Positions 1 to 8,140 of a stretch of DNA of 38,539 nt are shown piece by piece; the first letter of the stretch is position 1, and every line of letters begins with the position of its first letter. A program made the translations under genes and the position numbers. The stretch comes from an uncultured Lachnospiraceae bacterium (GTDB lineage Bacteria > Bacillota > Clostridia > Lachnospirales > Lachnospiraceae). Under the pieces are notes generated by a model. That model made no database searches. It saw only the letters and a list, made by a program, of their open reading frames with translations, and was not told where the DNA came from. The stretch is taken from positions 1 through 38,539 of the forward strand of contig CACYXH010000011.1 in assembly GCA_902778245.1 (NCBI GenBank), written 5' to 3'.

Positions 1-129
1 ATAGCGTTTTCCCGGTGCGGAAGGAATCACATAACGCCTGGCCTCATCGCTGCGGATAATATCTGCAACTTTCTTCATCTGTCCGGCGCTGGCCAGTGAA
101 CTTCCGCCAAATTTCACTACTTTTTTCAT
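1..129 (-). CDS. Aspartate kinase, N-terminal fragment (cut by window edge)
   Basis: Only the first 43 codons are present; the gene runs off the left edge. The protein begins MKKVVKFGGSSLASAGQM, and KFGGSS is the conserved N-terminal ATP/aspartate-binding motif of aspartate kinases. Aspartate kinase makes 4-phospho-aspartate, the first step towards lysine, threonine and methionine. It lies 27 bases downstream of dapB, with a GAGGAG ribosome-binding site, and is probably the last visible gene of a dapA-dapB-aspartate kinase operon behind the lysine riboswitch. The allosteric ACT domains are outside the window, so the isozyme class cannot be told. Confidence 0.88.
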   Translation of the reverse strand, partial: MKKVVKFGGSSLASAGQMKKVADIIRSDEARRYVIPSAPGKRY

Positions 130-156
130 AAGTTTACTCCTCAAAATCTATGGGTA

Positions 157-912
157 CTACCCAATTACATCGCTCATATTATAAAGCCCTGCCGGTTTCC
201 CCGCAAGATATTTCGCGGCCTGAACGGCGCCTTTCCCAAAAACTGCCTTGGAGTAGGCGGTGTGGGTGAACTCGATCACTTCATCTGTGCCTGCGAACAT
301 CACATCATGGACGCCCACAATATTTCCGCCCCGGACGGCAGAAATGCCAATCTCGTATTTCTCCCGGGGTTCATAATCCTGGCTGCGGTCATATTTATAG
401 GCATATTTCTGATCCAACGCCTCATTGATGCTGTCCGCCAGCGCCAGAGCGGTGCCGCTGGGTGCATCCTTTTTCAGATTGTGGTGTTTTTCCACGATCT
501 CAATATCAAATCCCGCCGGAGCCAGAGTTTTCGCCGCCTCTTTCAAGAGCTTTAGTAAAAGGTTGATTCCCAGGGACATATTCGCGGAACGCAGCACGGC
601 CACCTTTTTGCTGTCATCCTCCAGGCGTTTTATCTGTTCCTCAGCAAGCCCTGTAGTACAGACGATCACAGGAACCTGCTTTGCCACGCAGTAGTCCATC
701 ATAGCGTCAAACGCCTTTGGCGAAGAAAAGTCAATGACAACGTCCGCCTCCACCGTGCTTGCTTCAAAACTATTAAATACCGGATAGCTGTTTTTTCCCT
801 CATCGTGTACATCAATGCCGGCCACAATCTCCGCTTCCGGGTCATTGGCTATAATGCCGGTGATGACTTGTCCCATGTGGCCATTGCAGCCGTTCATAAT
901 TACTTTAACCAT
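157..912 (-). CDS. dapB: 4-hydroxy-tetrahydrodipicolinate reductase DapB
   Basis: A 251-residue cytoplasmic enzyme that reduces the product of DapA to tetrahydrodipicolinate with NAD(P)H, in the lysine/diaminopimelate pathway. The N-terminal nucleotide-binding motif reads MNGCNGHMGQVI. The substrate site is EIVEKHHNLKKDAPSGTA (about residues 138-155), with the catalytic His pair 143-144, the conserved Lys and the PSGT loop. Length is normal for the family (about 240-270). It follows dapA by 18 bases with an AAAGGGA ribosome-binding site, so it is read in the same transcript. No anomalies were seen. Confidence 0.96.
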   Translation of the reverse strand: MVKVIMNGCNGHMGQVITGIIANDPEAEIVAGIDVHDEGKNSYPVFNSFEASTVEADVVIDFSSPKAFDAMMDYCVAKQVPVIVCTTGLAEEQIKRLEDDSKKVAVLRSANMSLGINLLLKLLKEAAKTLAPAGFDIEIVEKHHNLKKDAPSGTALALADSINEALDQKYAYKYDRSQDYEPREKYEIGISAVRGGNIVGVHDVMFAGTDEVIEFTHTAYSKAVFGKGAVQAAKYLAGKPAGLYNMSDVIG

Positions 913-930
913 TTTATTCCCTTTCTATTA

Positions 931-1815
931 TTACAATAAGCCGTAATTTTCCATGGCCTTTTTCAGCCGTTGTACATTTTTCTCATCCATTTCACAGAGC
1001 GGTCCGCGCAGCGGCCCCACTTCTTTGCCCATCAGGTTGAGGGCGGTTTTCACCGGGATCGGATTGACCTCGCAGAACAGCGCCTCAATCAGGTCAATGG
1101 CTTCCAACTGCATCCGGCGGCTTTTTTCCACGTCTCCTGCCAGATAGGAAGCGGCAATCTCATGGGCCTGCTTCGGAGCCACGTTGGACAACACTGAGAT
1201 CACACCCTTTCCCCCCAGAGACATGATGGGCACGATCTGATCGTCATTTCCGGAATACAGTTCTATCTCATCTCCCGCCAGACTCATCAGTTTTGCTGCC
1301 TGGGACAGATTTCCACTGGCCTCTTTAATGCCAACAATGTTGTCCACCGTCTTTACCAGCTCCGCTGCTGTCTCCGGCTGGATATTGCACCCTGTGCGGC
1401 TGGGAACATTATAAAGAATAATCGGTATCTTCACGGAATTTGCCACTTTTGTAAAGTGCAGTTTCAGTCCCTTCTGAGTGGCCTTATTATAGTAGGGCGT
1501 CACCAGAAGCAGCGCATCAGCGCCGTATTTCTCCGCCTCCTGAGACAGATAGACAGCAGTCTCCGTGCAATTGGATCCGGTTCCTGCGATCACCGGGATC
1601 CGCTTTGCTACCTTGTCAATGGCATATTTGATCACATCCAGATGCTCTTCATGGCTTAAGGTGGAAGATTCCCCGGTGGTTCCGCAGATGATGATGGCAT
1701 CTGTGCCTCCGGCAATCTGTTCCTCCAAAAGCTCGCCCAGTTTATCATAATTTACTTCTCCATTTTCCTGCATCGGCGTCACGATCGCCACGCCCGCGCC
1801 TGTAAAGATAGCCAT
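931..1815 (-). CDS. dapA: 4-hydroxy-tetrahydrodipicolinate synthase DapA
   Basis: A 294-residue enzyme that condenses pyruvate with aspartate semialdehyde, the committed step to lysine and diaminopimelate. Visible family landmarks are GTTGESSTL (residues 45-53, Thr46/Thr47 of the active site), VTPYYNK with Tyr109, LYNVPSRTG with Tyr135 and Arg140, and GIKEASG with the Schiff-base Lys164. Full length for the family. A GGAGGG ribosome-binding site precedes the ATG. It is the first gene after the lysine riboswitch (about 1890-2085), so lysine most likely represses dapA, dapB and the downstream aspartate kinase together. Confidence 0.97.
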   Translation of the reverse strand: MAIFTGAGVAIVTPMQENGEVNYDKLGELLEEQIAGGTDAIIICGTTGESSTLSHEEHLDVIKYAIDKVAKRIPVIAGTGSNCTETAVYLSQEAEKYGADALLLVTPYYNKATQKGLKLHFTKVANSVKIPIILYNVPSRTGCNIQPETAAELVKTVDNIVGIKEASGNLSQAAKLMSLAGDEIELYSGNDDQIVPIMSLGGKGVISVLSNVAPKQAHEIAASYLAGDVEKSRRMQLEAIDLIEALFCEVNPIPVKTALNLMGKEVGPLRGPLCEMDEKNVQRLKKAMENYGLL

Positions 1816-1857
1816 TGTTTATCCCTCCTGACTTTAATAGTGAACCACAACATAACA

Positions 1858-1883
1858 AAGGTGGATACATCCGCACCCACCTT
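1858..1883 (-). terminator. Stem-loop in the dapA leader, likely expression platform of the riboswitch
   Basis: Read on the minus strand, AAGGTGGGT and ATCCACCTT form a 9-bp stem around an 8-base loop, between the lysine aptamer and dapA. It is followed by TTTGTTATGTT, a poor uridine tract. The position is that of the terminator or antiterminator switch of an L box. The weak U-tract makes the termination mechanism less certain than the aptamer itself. Confidence 0.55.
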
Positions 1884-1889
1884 AAGAAT

Positions 1890-2085
1890 CCATTTTCAGT
1901 ACATTCTCTCGATAGCGCCCCATCTTATCAGATGACAGTCACATGGTTCTTCACCCTGTGCCCAAGCATACAGCTTCAGGCGCTGCATTCTTTCGGCGTC
2001 TTCCCCTTTCTGCGGCTTTCCCCTGTGCCTGAACACATCCGGCCGTTTACTGATGAAACACGCAACCTCTACCTATTTATTGCTG
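1890..2085 (-). ncRNA. Lysine riboswitch (L box) controlling dapA
   Basis: The minus-strand leader between the promoter and dapA contains the conserved L-box blocks in the right order. AGGTAGAGGTTGCG opens the core, AAAGGGGAAGACGCCGAAAG follows in the middle, and later come a TGTGACTGTC segment and GGGGCGCTATC, which closes the core. The ATAG and CTAT segments pair as the closing helix. These resemble the known lysC leader of Bacillus subtilis. The downstream genes are lysine-biosynthetic, which fits. Boundaries are approximate because helix P1 was folded by eye. Confidence 0.88.
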
Positions 2086-2096
2086 AAATCAGATTT

Positions 2097-2125
2097 ACTA
2101 TAGCATTAGAAAAAACTCTTGTCAA
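2097..2125 (-). promoter_or_regulatory. SigA-type promoter of the dapA leader
   Basis: On the minus strand a perfect -35 TTGACA (2125-2120) is followed after exactly 17 bases by TATAGT (2102-2097). It lies just upstream of the lysine aptamer. The TGA stop of the upstream adenosyltransferase gene shares bases with the -35 box, so the two units abut completely. Confidence 0.82.
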
Positions 2126-2619
2126 TTAGATTTTAAATAGTCCGTGATAACCTCCGTCACTTCGTCCACATAGGGCCACAGTTCTTCGCAGCGTTCAATC
2201 CCGGTCATGATCAGTTCCACGCCGTCTCCCACTGCCTCTATCAAAGGAATAATCTCCTCCACAGAAATGATTCCCCGCTGGGGAAGTCCCAGAATCTCAT
2301 CCAAAATCAAAACATCGCACTCAGAAGTCACAAGAACTTTCTTAGAAAAATTCAATCCGTTTTTGATATGAATAATTTCTTCCTGTCTTTCCTCTTCCGA
2401 GAGATCGGAAAACTGCTCCTGAAACTTATCGAAGCAGAACACCTTAATTTCCGGCTCCAGACGCTTCAGATAATCCAGCTCAGATCCCGCTTTTCCTTTC
2501 AGAAACTGAACCAAAAAAACCGTCTTTCCTGCGCAGGCGGACTTAATACCCCGGCCGATAGCTGCAGACGATTTTCCACCTCCGGTTCCACAGTATATAC
2601 GTATATATTTTTTATCCAT
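2122..2619 (-). CDS. Cob(I)alamin/cobyrinate adenosyltransferase (CobA/CobO/BtuR type)
   Basis: A protein of about 165 residues that begins MDKKYIRIYCGTGGGKSSAA. The GTGGGKSSAAIGRG loop is the modified P-loop of BtuR/CobO adenosyltransferases, and VLILDEILG is the Walker B-like segment. The enzyme moves the adenosyl group of ATP to the cobalt of reduced corrinoids. The ATG at 2619 is preferred over an in-frame TTG four codons upstream, because GAGGTG lies just before it. A TTGCAT-17-TATACT promoter sits upstream. No other cobalamin genes are in the window, so it may serve corrinoid salvage as well as synthesis. Confidence 0.88.
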   Translation of the reverse strand: MDKKYIRIYCGTGGGKSSAAIGRGIKSACAGKTVFLVQFLKGKAGSELDYLKRLEPEIKVFCFDKFQEQFSDLSEEERQEEIIHIKNGLNFSKKVLVTSECDVLILDEILGLPQRGIISVEEIIPLIEAVGDGVELIMTGIERCEELWPYVDEVTEVITDYLKSN

Positions 2620-2675
2620 TTTGCACCTCAATACATCTCAGTATTTCTCAATTCCCATTATGCAATTCTTACACC

Positions 2676-2704
2676 AGTATACTGTATCATGACGATAAAT
2701 GCAA
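2676..2704 (-). promoter_or_regulatory. SigA-type promoter of the adenosyltransferase gene
   Basis: On the minus strand TTGCAT (2704-2699) and TATACT (2681-2676) are separated by 17 bases, about 57 bases upstream of the start codon. The -35 differs from consensus at one or two positions. No corrinoid riboswitch fits in the short leader. Confidence 0.6.
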
Positions 2705-2713
2705 GATTCAAGC

Positions 2714-3343
2714 TCAGCTTTCCAGATATTCTAATTTACTGACAGACACTTCATAAGCCACTCTCCTCTGGGTCGTTTCGTCCTCCAGTTTTTTCACATA
2801 CTCTCTGCTCTGAATTCTGCCCCAGATCTGCACATGACCGCCCACCTCAAAGCCAGAAGCAAAACGGGCATTTCTACCCCAGCAAATACACGGTATGTAA
2901 TCAGATTTTCCATAGGGCCGGTTTACAGCTAACAGCATATCCGCAATTTCTCTTCCCAATGGTGTCCTGCGGTAGACCGGATTTTTACAGATATATCCAT
3001 CCAGAAAAATCTGATTACTTTTAATTTTATCGTTCTCCTCCTCCACAAAACTGACCTCTCTTGCAAAGATGGACAGTACCAGCCGATTTTTCTTCTCCTC
3101 ATGTCGGTTGTAGGAACGGAATTGTCCGAAAATCTGGATCATCTCTCCTTTATAATCCTGTGTAACATCAATCAGCCGTTCCGATATCATTACCGGAATG
3201 ATATCATAGGAATCACTGAGCCGTTTGACGGAAATATCCATCATATAGAATCCTTCGCCATACACTTCATGGCTGTAGGTAAAGTCCGATATAATCTCCC
3301 CCATAATAGAAACCTGATTGTTTTCAATAATCTTATCTGTCAT
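2714..3343 (-). CDS. Single-stranded DNA-binding (OB-fold) protein
   Basis: A 209-residue cytoplasmic protein beginning MTDKIIENNQVSIMGEI. The sequence reads as two OB-fold units. The first (about residues 8-95) has VSIMGEIISDF...FYMMDISVKR and ends with a QIFGQFRS-type strand. The second (about 110-209) carries the SSB/PriB-like pattern IFLDGYICKNPVYRRTPLGREIADMLLAVNRPYGKSDYIPC in consecutive segments, followed by GGHVQIWGRIQSREY. Aromatic residues on these strands suit ssDNA contact. The ATG at 3343 has a GGGAG site in front; an in-frame upstream extension lacks protein-like character. It is not the canonical ssb beside rpsF/rpsR, so it is probably a second paralogue. Confidence 0.78.
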   Translation of the reverse strand: MTDKIIENNQVSIMGEIISDFTYSHEVYGEGFYMMDISVKRLSDSYDIIPVMISERLIDVTQDYKGEMIQIFGQFRSYNRHEEKKNRLVLSIFAREVSFVEEENDKIKSNQIFLDGYICKNPVYRRTPLGREIADMLLAVNRPYGKSDYIPCICWGRNARFASGFEVGGHVQIWGRIQSREYVKKLEDETTQRRVAYEVSVSKLEYLES

Positions 3344-3487
3344 CGTTATTTTTTCTCCCTTCCTCCCGCGCTGTGCGCAGCCCTTTTCCGTTTTTGTATA
3401 TATTATCTGTATTCTATCTTGCCTCGAAATATGAATTTTGTCAGCAAATATCGTGCGCCAAATATCGCTAAGATTCGATGAACCCCC

Positions 3488-3515
3488 TTGTTTTCTGGAA
3501 AAATTGTGATACAAT
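3488..3515 (+). promoter_or_regulatory. Promoter of typA with extended -10
   Basis: TTGTTT (3488-3493) and TACAAT (3510-3515) are 16 bases apart, and TG at 3507-3508 makes an extended -10. The leader then contains a small stem, AGTCC...GGACT, around 3555-3582, before the ribosome-binding site. Confidence 0.55.
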
Positions 3516-3595
3516 GACTAACAGTCTGGCCATTCAGGCAACGTAAAAAGCAAAGTCCGCGCAAGCTTGCTTGGCAAGGACTAGAAAGGAAAACT

Positions 3596-5422
3596 ATGAT
3601 TCGAGAAGATATCAGAAATATTGCTATTATTGCCCACGTGGATCACGGTAAAACGACTCTGGTGGATGAACTTTTGAAACAGAGCGGCGTATTCCGCGCT
3701 AATCAGGAAGTAGCCGAGCGCGTCATGGACTCCAACGATCTGGAGCGGGAACGCGGAATTACCATTTTGTCGAAAAATACCGCTGTCTATTATAAAAACA
3801 CGAAGATCAACATTATTGACACTCCCGGTCACGCAGATTTCGGCGGTGAGGTGGAGCGCGTTCTGAAAATGGTGAACGGTGTAATACTGGTAGTGGATGC
3901 CTTCGAGGGCGCCATGCCTCAGACCAAGTTCGTGCTGCAGAAAGCACTGGAGTTAGAGCTTCCGGTCATCGTCTGCATTAATAAGATCGACCGCCCGGAG
4001 GCTCGCCCCGAAGAGGTGATTGATGAGATTCTGGAATTGTTTATTGATCTGGACGCTAACGACGAACAGCTGGATTGTCCTTTTGTCTTTGCTTCCGCCA
4101 AGGCCGGATACGCACTGAAAGAACTTACGGATGAGCCAAAGGATATGAGTCCTCTGTTCGAGACAATCGTGAACTACATTCCTGCTCCAGAAGGGGATCC
4201 GGACGGATCGGTCCAGGTTCTTATCAGCACCATCGATTATAATGAATATGTGGGACGCATCGGCGTTGGCAAGGTGGATCGCGGAACAATCAAGGTCAAT
4301 CAGGAAGCAGTCCTGGTGAACCATCATGATCCAAGCAAAAAACAGAAAGTAAAGATCAGCAAGCTGTACGAGTTTGACGGATTAAATAAAGTAGACGTGC
4401 CTTCTGCCACCATCGGCTCCATCGTAGCCATCTCAGGCATTGCGGATCTGCACATCGGTGACACCATCTGCGCGCAGGATTGCCCGGATCCGATTCCGTT
4501 CCAGAAAATTTCCGAACCTACGATTTCTATGAATTTCATTGTCAATGACAGTCCACTGGCCGGACAGGAGGGAAAATTCGTCACTTCCCGTCATATTCGT
4601 GATCGTCTGTTCAGGGAGCTGAATACGGATGTCAGTCTGCGGGTCGAAGATACCGAAGAGACCGATACCTTCAAAGTATCCGGGCGAGGCGAACTTCATC
4701 TGTCCATTCTGATCGAAACTATGCGCCGCGAAGGTTATGAGTTCGCAGTAAGCAAAGCGGAAGTGATCTATAAGTATGATGAGAGAAATAAAAAACTGGA
4801 ACCCATGGAGCTGGCCTATATCGATGTACCCGAAGAATTCTCAGGCACGGTAATTCAGAAGCTGAGCCTGCGCAAAGGCGAATTGCAGGGGATGAGCAGA
4901 ACCTCCGGCGGATCCACGCGTTTGGAATTTTCTATCCCGTCCCGTGGATTAATTGGTTTCCGGAACGATTTCCTCACCGACACGAAAGGAAACGGCATCA
5001 TCAACACAATTTTTGACGGTTACGGTCCCTACAAGGGTGATCTTCAATACCGCAGCCAGGGTTCCCTGATCGCTTTTGAAAACGGTGAATCTGTGACCTA
5101 CGGCCTGTTCAACGCTCAGGATCGTGGAACACTTTTCATTGGTCCTGGAGAAAAGGTTTACTCCGGCATGGTCATCGGTCAGAGCGCAAAGCCAGAAGAT
5201 ATCGAACTGAATGTTTGCAAAACGAAACACCTGACCAACACCCGTTCCTCCAGCGCAGACGAGGCGCTAAAGCTCACTCCGCCAAAAGTCTTAAGTCTGG
5301 AACAGGCACTGGAATTCATTGATACAGATGAACTTCTGGAAGTAACGCCCAAGAGCCTGCGTATCCGCAAAAAGATTCTGGATCCTACTATGAGGAAGAG
5401 AGCCGCGTTTAAAAATAAATAA
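3596..5422 (+). CDS. typA: Ribosome-associated GTPase TypA/BipA
   Basis: A 608-residue translational GTPase of the EF-G class that binds ribosomes and acts in subunit assembly and stress or cold adaptation. The G motifs are clear: AHVDHGKTTLVDELL (G1), RGITILSKNT (G2, switch I), DTPGHADFGGEVER (G3) and NKIDRPEARPEEV (G4). Domain II, the EF-G-like domains III and V, and the BipA-specific C-terminal region ending in RIRKKILDPTMRKRAAFKNK follow. Length matches BipA (about 605-615). Start ATG follows GAAAGGAAAACT. It is an isolated plus-strand gene between minus-strand neighbours. Confidence 0.97.
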   Translation: MIREDIRNIAIIAHVDHGKTTLVDELLKQSGVFRANQEVAERVMDSNDLERERGITILSKNTAVYYKNTKINIIDTPGHADFGGEVERVLKMVNGVILVVDAFEGAMPQTKFVLQKALELELPVIVCINKIDRPEARPEEVIDEILELFIDLDANDEQLDCPFVFASAKAGYALKELTDEPKDMSPLFETIVNYIPAPEGDPDGSVQVLISTIDYNEYVGRIGVGKVDRGTIKVNQEAVLVNHHDPSKKQKVKISKLYEFDGLNKVDVPSATIGSIVAISGIADLHIGDTICAQDCPDPIPFQKISEPTISMNFIVNDSPLAGQEGKFVTSRHIRDRLFRELNTDVSLRVEDTEETDTFKVSGRGELHLSILIETMRREGYEFAVSKAEVIYKYDERNKKLEPMELAYIDVPEEFSGTVIQKLSLRKGELQGMSRTSGGSTRLEFSIPSRGLIGFRNDFLTDTKGNGIINTIFDGYGPYKGDLQYRSQGSLIAFENGESVTYGLFNAQDRGTLFIGPGEKVYSGMVIGQSAKPEDIELNVCKTKHLTNTRSSSADEALKLTPPKVLSLEQALEFIDTDELLEVTPKSLRIRKKILDPTMRKRAAFKNK

Positions 5423-5469
5423 CAATCAGGTCACAGACCATCCGATCTGCCGAAAGGCTGAACAATGAA

Positions 5470-6114
5470 TTAAAAATAGCGGAAACAGATTTTGTATTCA
5501 TCCTTACCAGGATCAAACAAACTCTCGTATTCCTCTTCTGTCAACACAGCCTTTAGCTGTTCCCGGCTCTGCTCCGGTAGTACCGCATGGACACAGTCCA
5601 TAAAGCAGAGCCGGGGGAATAGAACGCACCACCAATTGCGGCCTTCTGCATCCCCAAGGCAGATGCGCAGTGCAGTGTAAGTCCCCGCGGGAAACGTACA
5701 GTCTCCATAGGTTTTCTCCGGAAAGTAATCTCGTATCAGGGAGGCTGTGGCACCGTAAGAAACTCCATTATCTCTCAATACTGTTTCTGCCCGCTGCTGA
5801 ATTTCCGGCAACAGTATTTTTATCTTCTTCTCCATCAATTGCAAATCATTCTGTTCTTCCTCCGTTAGCTGCTGTTCCATCCAGCGCAGCACCTCATCCC
5901 GCACCTCCAGCTTTATTTCCTGATCTGCAGCGCTGTCGCTGTTGGCCAACACATGAAAACGCAGCACTTCCTTACTGATACCCTGCTGGAGCATGGCTGC
6001 CTGCACATAGTGAATGCTCACACTAAACACCCAGGATATGACTAATAATACCAGGCAAGTCAATCCCTTCACCATATTCCCGTTATTACACTTTATCCCT
6101 ATTTTTTTCATCAC
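5470..6114 (-). CDS. spoIIR: Stage II sporulation protein R
   Basis: A 214-residue secreted signalling protein. In Bacillus, SpoIIR is made in the forespore and triggers SpoIIGA to process pro-sigma-E in the mother cell. A hydrophobic segment at about residues 16-38 is a signal peptide or anchor. The diagnostic core is EVLRFHVLANSDSAADQEIK, then VRDEVL, YFPEKTYGDCTFPAGTYTAL and NWWCVLFPRLCFMDCV. These are very strongly conserved in SpoIIR. This marks the organism as a spore former. A candidate sigma-F promoter lies upstream. Confidence 0.95.
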   Translation of the reverse strand: MMKKIGIKCNNGNMVKGLTCLVLLVISWVFSVSIHYVQAAMLQQGISKEVLRFHVLANSDSAADQEIKLEVRDEVLRWMEQQLTEEEQNDLQLMEKKIKILLPEIQQRAETVLRDNGVSYGATASLIRDYFPEKTYGDCTFPAGTYTALRICLGDAEGRNWWCVLFPRLCFMDCVHAVLPEQSREQLKAVLTEEEYESLFDPGKDEYKICFRYF

Positions 6115-6141
6115 TGCCCCGCCGCCTTCTTTTTATAAACA

Positions 6142-6171
6142 GAGTATAGGCTAGCAGAAATTATTTTATAC
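6142..6171 (-). promoter_or_regulatory. Candidate sigma-F-type promoter of spoIIR
   Basis: On the minus strand GTATA (6171-6167) is followed after 15 bases by GCCTATACTC (6151-6142). The sigma-F pattern is GYATA, 15 bases, GGNNANANTR; the -35 and spacing fit fully and the -10 fits at four of six fixed positions. The match is partial, but it lies 28 bases before the spoIIR start, where forespore control is expected. Confidence 0.4.
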
Positions 6172-6217
6172 AGAAAACCTGCCGGTTCCGGGTCTTCTGT
6201 ATACTGAAACCGCAGAA

Positions 6218-6290
6218 AAGAGGGGCTGTCGCACTAAATGCATACTTTGGATAATTATGCAATAAAATGCTTAGTGCGACAGTCCCTCTT
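6218..6290. repeat. Intergenic hairpin repeat, copy A (GTCGCAC family), probable terminator
   Basis: Two 20-base arms pair with one G-T wobble: AAGAGGGGCTGTCGCACTAA on the left and its complement on the right (6271-6290). The loop core reads ATGCATACTTTGG, ATAATTATG, CAATAAAATGC in order. It lies downstream of the lactate dehydrogenase gene and can act as a terminator in both directions. Related copies are at 8364, 15721/15948 and 27130. Confidence 0.85.
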
Positions 6291-6322
6291 TATATCTATC
6301 TGATTATAAAATTTGTTTTCCC

Positions 6323-7261
6323 TTAGATCTGAGCAATCATATCTTTCAGCTGTTTTGCGCTGTAGTGAAGTTTCTCTACCTCATCGTCAGACAGGGGCAG
6401 TTCGATTCTGCCACGCACGCCTCTGGGTCCGATTACGGTAGATACACTGAGGCAGACGTCATCCAGACCATATTCACCGTGCATCATCGTGGACACTGTG
6501 GCTACAGAGCTGTGGGCGCTGAGAACAAGCTTGCACAGACGGACTACAGATGTAGCAATGGCATAGAACGTAGCGCCCTTATTGGCGATGATCACGCCGC
6601 CGGAAGTACGTACATAGTCAATAATCTTATCCGGATCAAAGGGAATATTATCAATGGCCGGTCTGTATTTCTCATAGTATTCCGGAACAGGTACACCTGC
6701 AACGGTAGCCATAGACCACGGAACAAAAGAAGAATCTCCATGCTCACCGAAGATGTACGCATGTACATTCTGCTGAGAGATCGCACACTCTTTTGCCAGA
6801 AGAGAACGAAGTCTCGCTGTATCCAGAGAGGTACCCGAACCAATGATCTGTTTCTCCGGGATACCGGATTCCTTTGTAAAGGTATAGGTCATGATGTCTA
6901 CCGGATTGCTTACGATAATGTACAGTGCGTTTGGCGCAACCGGTGCAATATTCTTGGCAATGTCTTTCATAATGCCCACATTGATCTTCGTCAGATCCAG
7001 TCTGGTCTGGCCCGGTTTTCTTGCAATACCGGATGTAATAATAACGATATTGGAATCCTTCGCCAGATCGTAGTCACCGGAAGTCACAGTGATCGGATCG
7101 CGGAATGCAGTACCCTGCATGATGTCCATTACCTCACCCTCTGCCTTCTGCTTGTTGATATCAATCAGGACAATGTCAGTGGCAAGAGTCTCGCTTGACA
7201 GTGTGTATGCAATCGTAGCACCCACAGAACCAGCACCAATAATCGTAATCTTATTTCCCAT
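6323..7261 (-). CDS. L-lactate dehydrogenase family 2-hydroxyacid dehydrogenase (LDH/MDH)
   Basis: A 312-residue NAD-dependent enzyme. The start is the ATG before GNKITIIGAG, preceded by AAGGAG; an upstream in-frame extension is not protein-like. Visible are the Rossmann motif IIGAGSVGATIAY (7-19), acidic LIDINK (32-37), SNPVDIMTY, Arg150 in DTARLR, the catalytic GEHGDSS with His174, and NKGATFYAIA. These give an LDH-like family assignment. However the specificity-loop residue equivalent to position 102 is Arg81 (GIARKPGQTRLDL), which is typical of malate dehydrogenase; lactate dehydrogenases usually have Gln. The substrate is therefore uncertain. A strong promoter lies upstream and hairpin copy A downstream. 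Confidence 0.9.
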   Translation of the reverse strand: MGNKITIIGAGSVGATIAYTLSSETLATDIVLIDINKQKAEGEVMDIMQGTAFRDPITVTSGDYDLAKDSNIVIITSGIARKPGQTRLDLTKINVGIMKDIAKNIAPVAPNALYIIVSNPVDIMTYTFTKESGIPEKQIIGSGTSLDTARLRSLLAKECAISQQNVHAYIFGEHGDSSFVPWSMATVAGVPVPEYYEKYRPAIDNIPFDPDKIIDYVRTSGGVIIANKGATFYAIATSVVRLCKLVLSAHSSVATVSTMMHGEYGLDDVCLSVSTVIGPRGVRGRIELPLSDDEVEKLHYSAKQLKDMIAQI

Positions 7262-7350
7262 TTTCTTTTGCTCCTTTCCCGCCTCACAGCAACTGAGGCC
7301 ACAGAAAACTTTCTTATTTATAATGTATTTTACCATTACATGTCATTTTG

Positions 7351-7379
7351 ATAATAGCATGCAGGATTTTCCTTGTCAA
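7351..7379 (-). promoter_or_regulatory. Strong SigA-type promoter of the dehydrogenase gene
   Basis: On the minus strand TTGACA (7379-7374), 17 bases, TATTAT (7356-7351). The leader of about 90 bases contains an ATGTA...TACAT inverted repeat, but no convincing Rex box. Confidence 0.75.
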
Positions 7380-7392
7380 TTAAATATTACCT

Positions 7393-7926
7393 TCAGCCTA
7401 ACTTTTCTTCCACCATCCAGTTCCACACTGCCAACACTGTGGTGTATATATAATAACAGTCATCCTGCGCCTTCTTTGTACGTTCCATATAGTGGTCGTG
7501 CCTTGCTTCCAGCCACCTCTTTGGGTTCTGCTCAATCTTGGGGATCTTCCAAGGATTATTTTTTAGCACCCGCCGGAAAATTTCGTGCAGTCCAATCTCA
7601 TATTTTACATGAGCCGCGCTGTGGTAGCCAAATTCCGGGTTGTGGGGTCTGGAAAAAGAATCGGTCAGGTAATGAAATGCTTTTCCTGTCCTATACCACC
7701 ACCAAATGCTGTCCCTATAGGGCCCATCAAAGATCTTAAAAATTTGTTTCTTGCGGCATTCATAGCTGTGACCGTTTCCAAAGTGTTCCTTTTTATGCCC
7801 CATATAGGAAATACGATTAAAGTCCGGCTCTATATTTCCAAATAAAAATGCTGCCCTCTTCCATTTACTGATATTCAGGTTCTTTGTCATCGCCTTTGCC
7901 AAAGCATGGTGATCTTCTGTCTGCAT
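7393..7926 (-). CDS. Zinc-dependent phospholipase C-like (PF00882-type) protein
   Basis: A 177-residue protein without signal peptide. The segments LFGNIEPDFN, GKAFHYLTDSFSRPHNPEFG and GLHEIF follow the histidine/aspartate pattern of zinc-dependent phospholipase C/S1-P1 type folds (HxxxD, then His and Glu ligands). Many short uncharacterised clostridial proteins of this kind exist and their substrate is unknown. The lack of an export signal argues against a classical secreted toxin. It is a single gene on the minus strand, and 626 gene-free bases precede its start. Confidence 0.65.
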   Translation of the reverse strand: MQTEDHHALAKAMTKNLNISKWKRAAFLFGNIEPDFNRISYMGHKKEHFGNGHSYECRKKQIFKIFDGPYRDSIWWWYRTGKAFHYLTDSFSRPHNPEFGYHSAAHVKYEIGLHEIFRRVLKNNPWKIPKIEQNPKRWLEARHDHYMERTKKAQDDCYYIYTTVLAVWNWMVEEKLG

Positions 7927-8140
7927 AGCCGCCTCCCGAGAAAATATTCTATATATTAGATTTTATCAACCCCCCCGTTATTATACAACGTAAAATTATA
8001 TCCTTTTTACTGAAAATTCTGTTTTTTTTGTGAATTAATTTACTATTTAAAAGTCAACCTTTATTTCGACATTTGTTTTCAAAATATTACTTTTATCACT
8101 ATCAACAAAACGCTTGTTCCACCTTTTGGAAGCAAAAAAA

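Noticed and set aside
1815-2129. 104-codon plus-strand open frame opposite the dapA leader
   Set aside because: It coincides with the lysine riboswitch read in antisense and has no protein-like features.
2632-2713. Cobalamin riboswitch before the adenosyltransferase gene
   Set aside because: The gap is only 82 bases and holds a promoter; no B12-box was seen.
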